Origin: Tragulus kanchil
Lineage: Eukaryota; Chordata; Mammalia; Artiodactyla; Tragulidae
Length of the DNA stretch: 64,000 nt
NCBI GenBank assembly: GCA_022376925.1
Contig: JAIOJX010000030.1
Location: forward strand, 170,557,298-170,621,297
Direction: 5' to 3'
Below the pieces are notes generated by a model, which made no database searches, had not been told where the DNA came from, and worked only from the letters and a program-made list of their open reading frames with translations. How positions within the stretch are numbered: the first letter of the stretch is position 1; each line of letters begins with the position of its first letter. Shown here one piece after another: positions 1-10,215 of the stretch. The position numbers and the translations under genes were made by a program.

Positions 1-814
1 ACTCTGCGGGGAGGCACAGAGAGGTGCCTTCCCCAGAGCATCAGGCGGAAAGGATGGGGGTGGGGTGGACGGAGGGAGGAGCCCCAGTCAGGAGTGCACG
101 GAGGTACTAGGGACAGACCCTGGGTCACAGTGGCCGGAGGGCAGAGAGCAGAGCGGGCCAGGTCAAAGGCCTCGGGGAGAAGTTTGGATTAATTTATCCT
201 GAGAGTGATAGGGACTTGCAGGATTTCATGCAGGAATGCGGCTTAGTGTGATTTTGATTCTCACCCCTGGTATTCAAAAAGGGGAAAGGAAAGCTCAACA
301 TCTAGTGTGGAAGGCAGGGGTAGAACCCAGAGTCTGCCCCCACGAGGGCGCTTAGCAAATCTCCAACCCCCAAGGGCTGGGCTGGCGGCCGCGGCCTGGG
401 CTGTTGTGCGGCTGAATCCTCCCGGCCACTAGGGGGCGGTGCGGCCCGTCGCGTTCCCAGAAGCAGGTTGAGGGCGGGGACGGAGTGAAGGAAACAGGGC
501 AGAAGGATGAGGGGTCGAGAGAAGCCCTGCCGCAGGCCTTGCTGAGGCAGCCTCTCGGGGGTCTGAGTCTTACAGACGGGGCGCAGAGCCAGGTTCTCCC
601 ACATCCCAAAGTGGTCCCACACCAGCTAGGAACTCCTCGAAGTTCAGATTCTCACCTGCGGCAGAGATTCTATCACCGCCTCAGAGGGTTTTGAAGGGAT
701 GAGCTTATTTGCTTTAAATGCCCGGAATCCGATACTTAAGATAACCCTATTCCTTCCTTTCCCTTTACATTTTTGAAAATTAATTCGGCTGTGTCGGGTC
801 TTAAGTAGCGCTAG

Positions 815-1012
815 CGGTGAGGAACCCGCCTGCCAGTGCAGGACACCTAAGCGATGCAGGTTCTGTCTGTGGGTTGGGAAGATTTCCTGGAGGAAGGCAT
901 GGTGACCCACTCCAGTATTCGTGCCTGGAAAAGCCGACGGACAGAGGAGCTTGGTGGACCATGGTCCGTAGGGTCTGCATAGAATCAGACACGACTGAAG
1001 TGACTTAGTAAG
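815..1012 (+). mobile_element. Bov-tA SINE (tRNA-derived, ruminant)
   Basis: The tRNA-like head (ggaacccgcctgccagtgca) is followed by the Bov-A type body with the diagnostic cccactccagtattc motif and the end agacacgactgaagtgac. This family is restricted to ruminants, so it helps place the organism. A second copy at 1923-2120 comes from false duplication 1. Confidence 0.85.
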
Positions 1013-1029
1013 CACATGCATGTTGCATC

Positions 1030-1189
1030 GTGCAGGATCTTTTGTTGTGGCCTATGAAACTATCTAGTTGTGGCGAATGGGCTTAGTTGCCCCTCAGAAT
1101 GTGGGATCTTAATTCCTCAAATAGGGATCAAACCCACATCCCTGCTTTGCATGGGGATTATTAATCACTGGACCACCAGGAAAGTCCCT
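1030..1189 (-). mobile_element. tRNA-derived SINE (CHR-like), antisense
   Basis: Read on the minus strand it starts gggactttcctggtggtcca and contains a tRNA B-box-like segment (gggtttgatccc) followed by aagatcccacatt. This is typical of the cetartiodactyl tRNA-derived SINEs. The duplicate is at about 2138-2302. Confidence 0.75.
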
Positions 1190-4100
1190 TCTGTTCCTTT
1201 GCAGTGAGCATTCCTCTTCTCTCTGCATACCTGGGTCACAGTGGCCGGAGGGCAGAGAGCAGAGGCCAGGTCAAAGGCCTCGGGAGAAGTTTGGATTAAT
1301 TTATCCTGAGAGTGATAGGGACTTGCAGGATTTCATGCAGGAATGCGGCTTAGTGTGATTTTGATTCTCACCCCTGGTATTCAAAAAGGGGAAAGGAAAG
1401 CTCAACATCTAGTGTGGAAGGCAGGGGTAGAACCCAGAGTCTGCCCCCACGAGGGCGCTTAGCAAATCTCCAACCCCCAAGGGCTGGGCTGGCGGCCGCG
1501 GCCTGGGCTGTTGTGCGGCTGAATCCTCCCGGCCACTAGGGGGCGGTGCGGCCCGTCGCGTTCCCAGAAGCAGGTTGAGGGCGGGGACGGAGTGAAGGAA
1601 ACAGGGCAGAAGGATGAGGGGTCGAGAGAAGCCCTGCCGCAGGCCTTGCTGAGGCAGCCTCTCGGGGGTCTGAGTCTTACAGACGGGGCGCAGAGCCAGG
1701 TTCTCCCACATCCCAAAGTGGTCCCACACCAGCTAGGAACTCCTCGAAGTTCAGATTCTCACCTGCGGCAGAGATTCTATCACCGCCTCAGAGGGTTTTG
1801 AAGGGATGAGCTTATTTGCTTTAAATGCCCGGAATCCGATACTTAAGATAACCCTATTCCTTCCTTTCCCTTTACATTTTTTGAAAATTAATTCGGCTGT
1901 GTCGGGTCTTAAGTAGCGCTAGCGGTGAGGAACCCGCCTGCCAGTGCAGGACACCTAAGCGATGCAGGTTCTGTCTGTGGGTTGGGAAGATTTCCTGGAG
2001 GAAGGCATGGTGACCCACTCCAGTATTCGTGCCTGGAAAAGCCGACGGACAGAGGAGCTTGGTGGACCATGGTCCGTAGGGTCTGCATAGAATCAGACAC
2101 GACTGAAGTGACTTAGTAAGCACATGCATGTTGCATCGTGCAGGATCTTTTGTTGTGGCCTATGAAACTATCTAGTTGTGGCGAATGGGCTTAGTTGCCC
2201 CTCAGAATGTGGGATCTTAATTCCTCAAATAGGGATCAAACCCCACATCCCCTGCTTTGCATGGGGGATTATTAATCACTGGACCACCAGGAAAGTCCCC
2301 TTCTGTTCCCTTTGCAGTGAGCATTCCTCTTCTCTCTGCATACCTACCCTATTTGCAGCAGAAAAAAGGATGCATTTAACTTAATAATGACGCTCTTGGA
2401 GCTGGAATGCACCTCAGGGTGAAATGAGGGCACTGCAAACTCAAAGGCCTCAGGGTGGGTGGTACTGTGGGTGGGAGGCCCCTTATCCAAAAGGCTGGGC
2501 CTCCCCTCAGCTCTGTGGGGCAGAGATTTCAGACCTGAAGTCTGCACATTTTTATATGAAAACCTGATAGCTTTTCAACATTGAGAATGAAACTTTAAAA
2601 ATGCTAAGAAAACCGTTGGGGCTGCCAGGCCAGCCATGCCTGTGAGGCATCCTCAGCTGCCCAGAGAGTGGAAGTAACTTAGGCAAGGTCACACAGTTCT
2701 TAGTGGAAGAGCCCAGAGGTAAAAGTCAAATTTTCCGTCTCCAAGGGATATGTTGTTATCTTCTGCATTCAAGACACACAGGCGACTCTGAAAGCCAGGG
2801 GAGGTTTGCAGGGCTAACTGCCGAGGGTTTCAGGGTGCGTTTCCCCTGGCCACTGCAGGGGCGATTCACTTCCCAGGTCAGGCCCTGCTTCCTGGTTCTG
2901 ACACATGGTCCTGGCTTCTGGGGCTCCTGGCCACTCTTCTGGCCGTGGGCCTCCATGTCCTCAACTTGTAATGTGGGCATGGCTGGACCTTGCCTTAGGT
3001 CAAGCTCTGCGGAAGCAGCTCTGAGAAAGAGATCTATGCGCTAGTTACATGTTAATCTAGGACTCCCAGGGCAAATGGGGAAAGGGGCCGGGGAGCCGGA
3101 GCAGGAGGACGGTCAGGCAAGGGGCAATGAAGGTGCTGGCACCCTGAGTGTCAGCCATGCCTCAGTGGCTGCATTCCTGGAGCAGACATCTGGTCTTGAG
3201 TCCCTTCCAGGGAGGACCCCAAATTGGCATTTAAAGGCTCTTTTTTGCTCCTGCAGCCCTGGTACAGTCAGGTGGGCACTGCAGTGAAGACCTTCAGATA
3301 TTGAGGTGTCTATTCTAAGACTGGCAAGGGGACCAGGATGGGATTTTAGCAGGCTGTGGACACAGGTGGTTCTCCTGGAGTGTTTTTACTGCGGAGGCTG
3401 ACAGTGGAGTCCTTTTTGGAGCCTTCAGTGGACAGAGGGGCCATGACCACCCAAGGTCACACAGGATGTTGGCGGCAGGGCTCCGTCAGCACCTGGGTCT
3501 CCTGGGCTTTCCCTGATGGCACAGCCCCATCTCAGGCAGCACAGGCCCTGTATGTGGCAGTCCCAAAGCAGGGAGGGGTGAACCAGGGCAGACGTGTGTT
3601 TTTCTTTAAAAGAAACGTAAAGAGGGGACACTTCAATGAGTCTTTTCCTCAAATTGTCCTTTAGCTTGGGATCTGTATACCAAGACTCAGGCTGACATAT
3701 TGTTCAGGACTGAGAAGTTAGCAGGTAGAATCCAGTTAGGAGACAGCTGTTCCATGTGGGACCCTGGCCATTTCTAATATCTTTGTTTGCAAATATCTCC
3801 ATGGTTGTTTTAATATAAAAATATTTACAATGAATTTATCCTCCACTTTTCTCCATCTCACTCCCCACACCTCCCAATCTAAAAATTAATACTTCTAGTA
3901 GACTCCCTGTTTGGCGGGCAGCTTTCCCTACATCCTGAAACTCCCTTGGGGATGCCTGTGCCCTCACTTGATGAAACTTAGAATCAGGTGGTGGTTAAAC
4001 ATGAGAAGTGAGTTTTGGGCCGGAGCTTAGGGTAGGTAAAGGACCCTAGTAGGAGATAGATCTAGAAGGCAGGTATCGGCCCAAATGGCAACTCCAGAGC

Positions 4101-4197
4101 ACAAACTTCACCCTGAAGGTAGTAGGGAGCTACTGAGGGTTCTTGAGGAAGTGAGTGACTTGAACAGAACACTGAGGCTTCTTCTTGTCTTCCTCAG

Positions 4198-4344
4198 CGC
4201 CAGACCATTGAGCTGATCCCCCTCACAGAAGTTCGATATTGGTACCAAGGAAAGACCTACGTCTACTACATCTATGGCACCGACCACCAGGTGTACGTGG
4301 AGGATTACCCCGAGAGGTACTGCTGTGGCTGCACCATTATCTGA
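4198..4344 (+). CDS. SSUH2: SSUH2, last coding exon (48 C-terminal residues plus stop)
   Basis: This exon follows a pyrimidine-rich acceptor ending in CAG at 4195-4197. It reads in phase 0 for 48 codons to TGA at 4342-4344. The peptide begins RQTIELIPLTEV, continues through WYQGKTYVYYIYGTDHQVY and ends YCCGCTII. This matches the C-terminus of SSUH2 (protein SSUH2 homolog), as remembered from the human protein, with only a few substitutions. SSUH2 carries a cysteine-rich central region resembling DnaJ-type zinc-finger repeats; that part lies on exons outside this window. Its biochemical role is poorly defined; human SSUH2 has been linked to tooth (dentin) development. The final four residues, CTII, resemble a CaaX box. 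Neighbours agree: in human, SSUH2 lies between CAV3/OXTR and LMCD1. The 3' UTR starts at 4345, exactly where false duplication 2 begins, so the UTR but not the coding exon appears twice. The identification is firm; the gene is partial because the window starts inside it. Confidence 0.92.
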   Translation, partial: RQTIELIPLTEVRYWYQGKTYVYYIYGTDHQVYVEDYPERYCCGCTII

Positions 4345-4640
4345 CGCCACACAGCTGGCCCCAGCGCCCGCCCCACACGTCTGCCCGGGAGGACGGCCAA
4401 GGTCTCTCCGTTCACTCACTCCTGCCGACTCCGGACAAGCACGTGCAAACCCTGTGTCTTCTTCCAGAGAACTCAGCTCCTCTGTCTAGCCACAAGTCCC
4501 TCCAGAGCCCCTTTGGCAGAATCCATCATATATTTAGCCTATAAGAATTCGTCTACACACCATCCTTTAGGAGAGGTAACTTAAACCAGGGGCTTTGTCT
4601 TTGGCCTCTGAATTAAAGCCCTGATCGAGTGTGGAGTTGA
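4345..4640 (+). other. SSUH2: SSUH2 3' UTR
   Basis: The sequence runs from the SSUH2 stop codon to just past an ATTAAA poly(A) signal at 4612-4617. It contains no other open reading of note. A second, slightly degraded copy lies at 5445-5735 as part of false duplication 2; it is not attached to a coding exon. The exact cleavage site is inferred, 15-25 bases after the signal. Confidence 0.7.
4612..4617 (+). terminator. SSUH2: Poly(A) signal ATTAAA of SSUH2
   Basis: ATTAAA is the commonest variant of the AATAAA signal. It lies about 270 bases after the stop codon and is followed by a GT-rich stretch (gtgtggagttgatttgg) suited to a downstream element. The duplicated copy is at 5710-5715. Confidence 0.6.
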
Positions 4641-4939
4641 TTTGGCTTGTCACTGGGTCAGTCTCAGTTCTGGTGTGTCTCTGCTAGCATGGGCCTTTTG
4701 TGGAGCTGAGTGATCTTGAATGGCTGAAAGATACACAGAAATTGGCTGCCTTTTAATGCCACTTAGGGCAAGAGCTACACGTTTTTACTGCTCAGTCTGT
4801 GGGTCAGGAATTCAGATGCAGTCGTTGTGTGATGACGTATCTCTGTTCTGCGATGTCTGGGGCCTCACTTGGAAGATTCGAAGGCTGGGGTGGCTCAAGG
4901 GCAGGGGTGCTGGTATCACCTGAAGACTGGTTCACCCAG

Positions 4940-5032
4940 ATATCCTGTGGTCAACGGCAGCTATCAGCTGGAACACCCGAATGTGGTCTCCCCGAGCAGC
5001 ATGGGCTTCCTCACAACACGGCGGCTCTCAGG
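4940..5032 (+). other. 93-nt exon-like segment downstream of SSUH2 (unproven)
   Basis: A 93-base segment is bounded by AG at 4938-4939 and a strong donor GTAAGT at 5033-5038. All three forward frames are open; one begins YPVVNGSYQLEHPNVV. The tract before the acceptor is only weakly pyrimidine-rich. I recognise no protein in any frame. It could be an alternative downstream exon of SSUH2, a non-coding RNA exon, or chance. It is repeated at 6036-6128 by false duplication 2. Confidence 0.2.
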
Positions 5033-5169
5033 GTAAGTGCCCCTCATGCGTGCCCCAATTAAAGGCATAGAGCCCTGTTCCAAGAATGGAGAACACGTCT
5101 GCTGTGTGGGATAGTCCAGGGGTCCGTATGCTCATCTCTACCATGGTGCCAGTGCGTGGGTGGATTTTT

Positions 5170-5280
5170 TTTTTTTTTGACTGTTTATTTTATTTTTTTT
5201 AAGCTTTTATTTTACTTTTAACTTTTACAGAGTTTTGTTGTTTACAGATATCAGTGTTCCCAGATTAGTCATATGTATAT
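5170..5280. repeat. T-rich tract, possible 3' end of a retroelement
   Basis: A T14 run is followed by A/T-rich sequence resembling an antisense poly(A) retroelement end (possibly BovB/ART2-like). The class is uncertain. It is duplicated at about 6260-6380. Confidence 0.3.
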
Positions 5281-6475
5281 CCCATGGGTGGATTTTAGAG
5301 AGTGTTTTTTGGATGCAAGCAGGTTCTCAGATCACGTGCTGAATTTAAGAACCTGCCCATCGAGTAGAGGGTGAATTGGGTGACTTGGGTACTGTGTCCT
5401 TTGCAGGGAGGCTGGAAGTGGGTAGGGGACCCCCTGCACACTGAACGCCACACAGCTGGCCCCAGCGCCCGCCACACGTCTGCCGGGAGGACGGCCAAGG
5501 TCTCTCCGTTCACTCACTCCTGCCGACTCCGGACAAGCACGTGCAAACCCTGTGTCTTCTTCCAGAGAACTCAGCTCCTCTGTCTAGCCACAAGTCCCTC
5601 CAGAGCCCCTTTGGCAGAATCCATCATATATTTAGCCTATAAGAATTCGTCTACACACCATCCTTTAGGAGAGGTAACTTAAACCAGGGGCTTTGTCTTT
5701 GGCCTCTGAATTAAAGCCCTGATCGAGTGTGGAGTTGATTTGGCTTGTCACTGGGTCAGTCTCAGTTCTGGTGTGTCTCTGCTAGCATGGGCCTTTTGTG
5801 GAGCTGAGTGATCTTGAATGGCTGAAAGATACACAGAAATTGGCTGCCTTTTAATGCCACTTAGGGCAAGAGCTCCCGTTTTACTGCTCAGTCTGTGGGT
5901 CAGGAATTCAGATGCAGTCGTTGTGTGATGACGTATCTCTGTTCTGCGATGTCTGGGGCCTCACTTGGAAGATTCGAAGGCTGGGGTGGCTCAAGGGCAG
6001 GGGTGCTGGTATCACCTGAAGACTGGTTCACCCAGATATCCTGTGGTCAACGGCAGCTATCAGCTGGAACACCCGAATGTGGTCTCCCCGAGCAGCATGG
6101 GCTTCCTCACAACACGGCGGCTCTCAGGGTAAGTGCCCCTCATGCGTGCCCCAATTAAAGGCATAGAGCCCTGTTCCAAGAATGGAGAACACGTCTGCTG
6201 TGTGGGATAGTCCAGGGGTCCGTATGCTCATCTCTACCATGGTGCCAGTGCGTGGGTGGATTTTTTTTTTTTTTGACTGTTTATTTTATTTTTTTTAAGC
6301 TTTTATTTTACTTTTAACTTTTACAGAGTTTTGTTGTTTACAGATATCAGTGTTCCCAGATTAGTCATATGTATATCCCATGGGTGGATTTTAGAGAGTG
6401 TTTTTTGGATGCAAGCAGGTTCTCAGATCACGTGCTGAATTTAAGAACCTGCCCATCGAGTAGAGGGTGAATTGG

Positions 6476-8687
6476 GTGACTTGGGTACTGTGTCCTTTGC
6501 AGGGAGGCTGGAAGTGGGTAGGGGACCCCCTGCACACTGAACGCCAAGTTGGGTGTGGAGGGCTGGTTCAGGGGCTGGGTGGGCCACTGTGTACCTGGTT
6601 ACGAGTACTCAGGTGCCCCTGTCATCTTACAATGCCTTCTCCCACCTGGAAGGAAATTGCTCCACCCTAAGAGGACCAGTCTTGATCCCTCAGGCTTGGG
6701 GTGTGGGGGTCTGAGACCATTCCCCTGGGGTATTGTACAAATGGAGGGATGGTTTTTGGTTGCTGCTCTCACTGGTGGCTGGAGTTCAGAAAAGGAGGGT
6801 GTCCAGCAGTGCCCGGGGACGTTCACACAGTGGAGCGTCATCCCACGTGTTCCAAGGCTGGCATATACCCCGCTGACACTCACCGAGAACTTACTTCTAC
6901 CAGGTCTCATCAACTGTTGCTTAGTGCAATGCTGATTTTTATTTAGTCTTCACCTCTGTTCTTTGATTTTTCTGGTATGTCTTGTTTGAAATGGCTTTTG
7001 ATCCTCTCCCTTAAGTCCAAACTTGTAACTCTTGACTCCTTCATTGAGGCTCCTTGGGCCTCGTGCCTGACCATCACAGATGGAAATACATGGATTAAAA
7101 CACTGTTTTCTTCTCATTTCTCCTTTATATTTCAGTTTGGATTCTAACTTGCTTTAAAAATGGGATGTGAGTGGGTTATGTATAAATCATTTTAGGATGA
7201 AAAGGAAGCCTTGAATATGTTAGGGTTGAGGCCATGTGGCCCGTATGTACTGCTGGCCTGTGAACCAGACCCAACGAGAAAATCTAGCTGGAATGAAGTG
7301 GGTCATGAGGATCTTGTTCTAATTGCGTCCCAGGGATCCAGCAGCCTCAGGGGGCCTTCCTCTGGTGCTTCTGGCGAAATCCCAGATGGGCACTGGGTCC
7401 TTCGGCTGTTTGATAACTGCTATATGTTTTCCTCTGTGATGTTAACTGTTTTTGTTTTGTTTTAATATTAACTGTTTTATGGCCTTCACTGCAGCCAGGT
7501 TTTGACTTAATTTGCCCTCTCTGCCTGTTACTCTAGGAATGAATTGGCCCCAGACTCAGCTGAAGTCACTGGGGGAGGCGAGTCTGTGACTTGGGTACTG
7601 TGTCCTTTGCAGGGAGGCTGGAAGTGGGTAGGGGACCCCCTGCACACTGAACGCCAAGTTGGGTGTGGAGGGCTGGTTCAGGGGCTGGGTGGGCCACTGT
7701 GTACCTGGTTACGAGTACTCAGGTGCCCCTGTCATCTTACAATGCCTTCTCCCACCTGGAAGGAAATTGCTCCACCCTAAGAGGACCAGTCTTGATCCCT
7801 CAGGCTTGGGGTGTGGGGGTCTGAGACCATTCCCCTGGGGTATTGTACAAATGGAGGGATGGTTTTTGGTTGCTGCTCTCACTGGTGGCTGGAGTTCAGA
7901 AAAGGAGGGTGTCCAGCAGTGCCCGGGGACGTTCACACAGTGGAGCGTCATCCCACGTGTTCCAAGGCTGGCATATACCCCGCTGACACTCACCGAGAAC
8001 TTACTTCTACCAGGTCTCATCAACTGTTGCTTAGTGCAATGCTGATTTTTATTTAGTCTTCACCTCTGTTCTTTGATTTTTCTGGTATGTCTTGTTTGAA
8101 ATGGCTTTTGATCCTCTCCCTTAAGTCCAAACTTGTAACTCTTGACTCCTTCATTGAGGCTCCTTGGGCCTCGTGCCTGACCATCACAGATGGAAATACA
8201 TGGATTAAAACACTGTTTTCTTCTCATTTCTCCTTTATATTTCAGTTTGGATTCTAACTTGCTTTAAAAATGGGATGTGAGTGGGTTATGTATAAATCAT
8301 TTTAGGATGAAAAGGAAGCCTTGAATATGTTAGGGTTGAGGCCATGTGGCCCGTATGTACTGCTGGCCTGTGAACCAGACCCAACGAGAAAATCTAGCTG
8401 GAATGAAGTGGGTCATGAGGATCTTGTTCTAATTGCGTCCCAGGGATCCAGCAGCCTCAGGGAGCCTTCCCTCTGGTGCTTCTGGCGAAATCCCAGATGG
8501 GCACTGGGTCCTTCGGCTGTTTGATAACTGCTATATGTTTTCCTCTGTGATGTTAACTGTTTTTGTTTTTGTTTTTAATATTAACTGTTTTTATGGCCTT
8601 CACTGCAGCCAGGTTTTGACTTAATTTGCCCTCTCTGCCTGTTACTCTAGGAATGAATTGGCCCCAGACTCAGCTGAAGTCACTGGC
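6476..8687. repeat. False tandem duplication 3 (copies 6476-7585 and 7586-8687)
   Basis: The offset is 1110 bp, rising to 1114 bp near the end because copy A has lost bases in T and C runs at about 7340-7490. The start of the unit (gtgacttgggtactgtg) also lies at the end of duplication 2, so this stretch occurs three times, near 5379, 6476 and 7586. Confidence 0.9.
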
Positions 8688-9035
8688 GGGTAGAGGGCAG
8701 AGCTCGAGGACAGTGCTAAGGTGTGACTGTGGTCCCGATTCCGTTTGTCATAGAGCAGCAGGCCCAAGTGGCTGGCTGTCTTTTGGTGGCCCTGCCAAAG
8801 GAGCACGCCAGCCCGGCTCGTTACCAGTCTCTGACAGACACGGGGCCTCTGCCAGCACCGCGCAGGGCTTGTTGAGGGTTTCCCAGACATCTGGTGTCCA
8901 CCCCGAGACTACAGTTTGGCAGGAGAGGCTGTCTGCCAGTGGAGGAAAATGAAAGAATTCATGTGATGAGAGTCAGGTGGCGTGACAAGATGAGGATGCC
9001 TAAGAGTCGTGGCGGCGGCAGTGGTTACAAGCGTG

Positions 9036-9208
9036 TGTAGGCATGTGCACGGCAAGTGTGCATGTGACGTGCATGCATGTATTTGTATGTGTGTGCATGA
9101 GTGCATGCATGAGTACATGTGTGCCTGGAGTATGGGTGTGGCGTGTAGATGCATGATGTTTATGCATGTGCTTGTGTGTATTACACGGTGTGTGTGTGTG
9201 TTTGCCAG
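9036..9208. repeat. TG-rich imperfect microsatellite
   Basis: Alternating purine-pyrimidine sequence rich in TG, GCATG and TGTG for about 170 bases, ending in a pure (GT)n run near 9190-9202. It produces open frames in both directions that are not genes. Confidence 0.85.
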
Positions 9209-9580
9209 GATCACCCTCAGGATTTCCTCCCCCACCTGGTTCTCCTCCCTTCTCTCCTGGTCCCTATCATGGTCTGTAGCTCCCTACACCCCAGCCTGCA
9301 ACACCTGTCACTTGTACTCGGGGCAGCTTCATTTTCAAGTTCATGTGCAGCCCTTGATATAGAGAGCCACGAGAGAGCTGTGTTTTCTCCGTCAGGACTG
9401 TGGCATTAGGTTTCTCAGGACGAAAGACCCGTCTAGATTCAGTGGCTGGCACCTTCAGCTTGAATTCCAGTCTCTTTTTGCTTGCATCTCATAGGCAGGG
9501 ATTATGGAAAGAACATATACAGTCTAGTTGAAATTCTGGGCCCACCCATTATCAGGTTCTTGACTCTGGGCAGTTCTTTT

Positions 9581-9934
9581 TTTTTTTTTTTTTAAAGATT
9601 TATTTATGTATTTATTTATGTATTTATTTATTTACTTTGGGCGGGGGTCGGGTTGTGGAGGGAGGGGAGTGGGCGGGCCACTTCTATTGGTCCTTCATTT
9701 CTCCATTTTCATCCATCTTTGTTCTTTGGCTCCTGTGGGCCTCCCATCGCGGTGGCGTCTGTCGTCGCAGAGCGCCGGCTCTGGGCGCATGCGCTCCAGA
9801 GCTCCGGCTCGGTAATTGGACACATGGGTCCAGCCGCTCCGCAGCACGTGGGATCTTCCCAGGCCAGGGATCGAACCGGCGCCCCTTGCACTGCAAGGCA
9901 GTGTCCTTACCCACTGGACCACCAGGGGAAGTCC
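9581..9934 (-). mobile_element. Lineage-specific tRNA-derived SINE, long subfamily
   Basis: On the minus strand it starts ggacttcccctggtggtcca, with a B box (ggttcgatccctgg), then a GC-rich body containing ctggagcgcatgcgcccaga. It ends in a C-rich extension and an A-rich tail with TAAA repeats. It is flanked by a perfect 15-bp target-site duplication (ctgggcagttctttt) at 9566-9580 and 9935-9949, so it is a complete, fairly recent insertion. It closely resembles the copy at 59793-60099. Confidence 0.9.
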
Positions 9935-10084
9935 CTGGGCAGTTCTTTTAACCTGACTGAGCCTCATTTTTCTCCTTTGTGATAGGGGGTGTATTACAGG
10001 GCGGATTGGAAACAGTTCAGACGTGCAGAGCTCTGTGTCGGTGGGTGCTCTGTGGGTGCGGGCAGTGCTTGAATGCTTGTCAGA

Positions 10085-10215
10085 ATGCCTCTCTGTGTTG
10101 ATTTAACACAAAGAATGCTGGGTTTTCGTTCCAGTCCGGCATCTACCAGCTGTGTGGCCTTGGACGAGTCCATTCACCTCCCTCAGGGGCTTCAGTGTTC
10201 TTTCTGCACTTTGGA
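10085..10215 (+). mobile_element. MIR relic
   Basis: The phrases ctgtgtggccttggacgagt and cattcacctccctcaggg follow the MIR core pattern (tgtgtgaccttgggcaagt, then tcacctctctgagcc). Confidence 0.6.

Larger units (their letters stand above)
119..2343. repeat. False tandem duplication 1 (copies 119-1230 and 1231-2343)
   Basis: The two copies are nearly identical with an offset of 1107-1113 bp. Copy B lacks four bases within its first 60 (for example ctcggggaga becomes ctcgggaga). Copy A lacks five bases within its last 100, all in runs of C or G. Each copy therefore decays only where it meets the junction at 1230/1231, as expected of two consensus blocks that were joined without merging their overlap. 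Confidence 0.9.
1..4197 (+). other. SSUH2: SSUH2 last intron, 3' part (upstream exons outside window)
   Basis: The only exon recognised in this part of the window begins at 4198, so this stretch is read as the downstream part of the intron before it. I looked for the preceding SSUH2 coding segment and did not find it here. The stretch holds false duplication 1, a Bov-tA SINE, an antisense tRNA-derived SINE and a weak MIR near 2600-2740. Between about 2745 and 4100 I see only unique non-coding sequence. The intron ends with a pyrimidine-rich tract and CAG at 4181-4197. Confidence 0.7.
4344..6546. repeat. False tandem duplication 2 (copies 4344-5444 and 5445-6546)
   Basis: The offset is 1101 bp at the start and 1096 bp afterwards. 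Copy B has lost bases in C runs near its start (cgccccac becomes cgccac) and two more near 5875. The unit starts at the last base of the SSUH2 stop codon and carries the 3' UTR, the exon-like segment and the T-rich tract. Confidence 0.9.

Noticed and set aside
9009..9362. Open frames with many Cys, His and Val codons
   Set aside because: They arise from a TG-rich microsatellite read in different frames.
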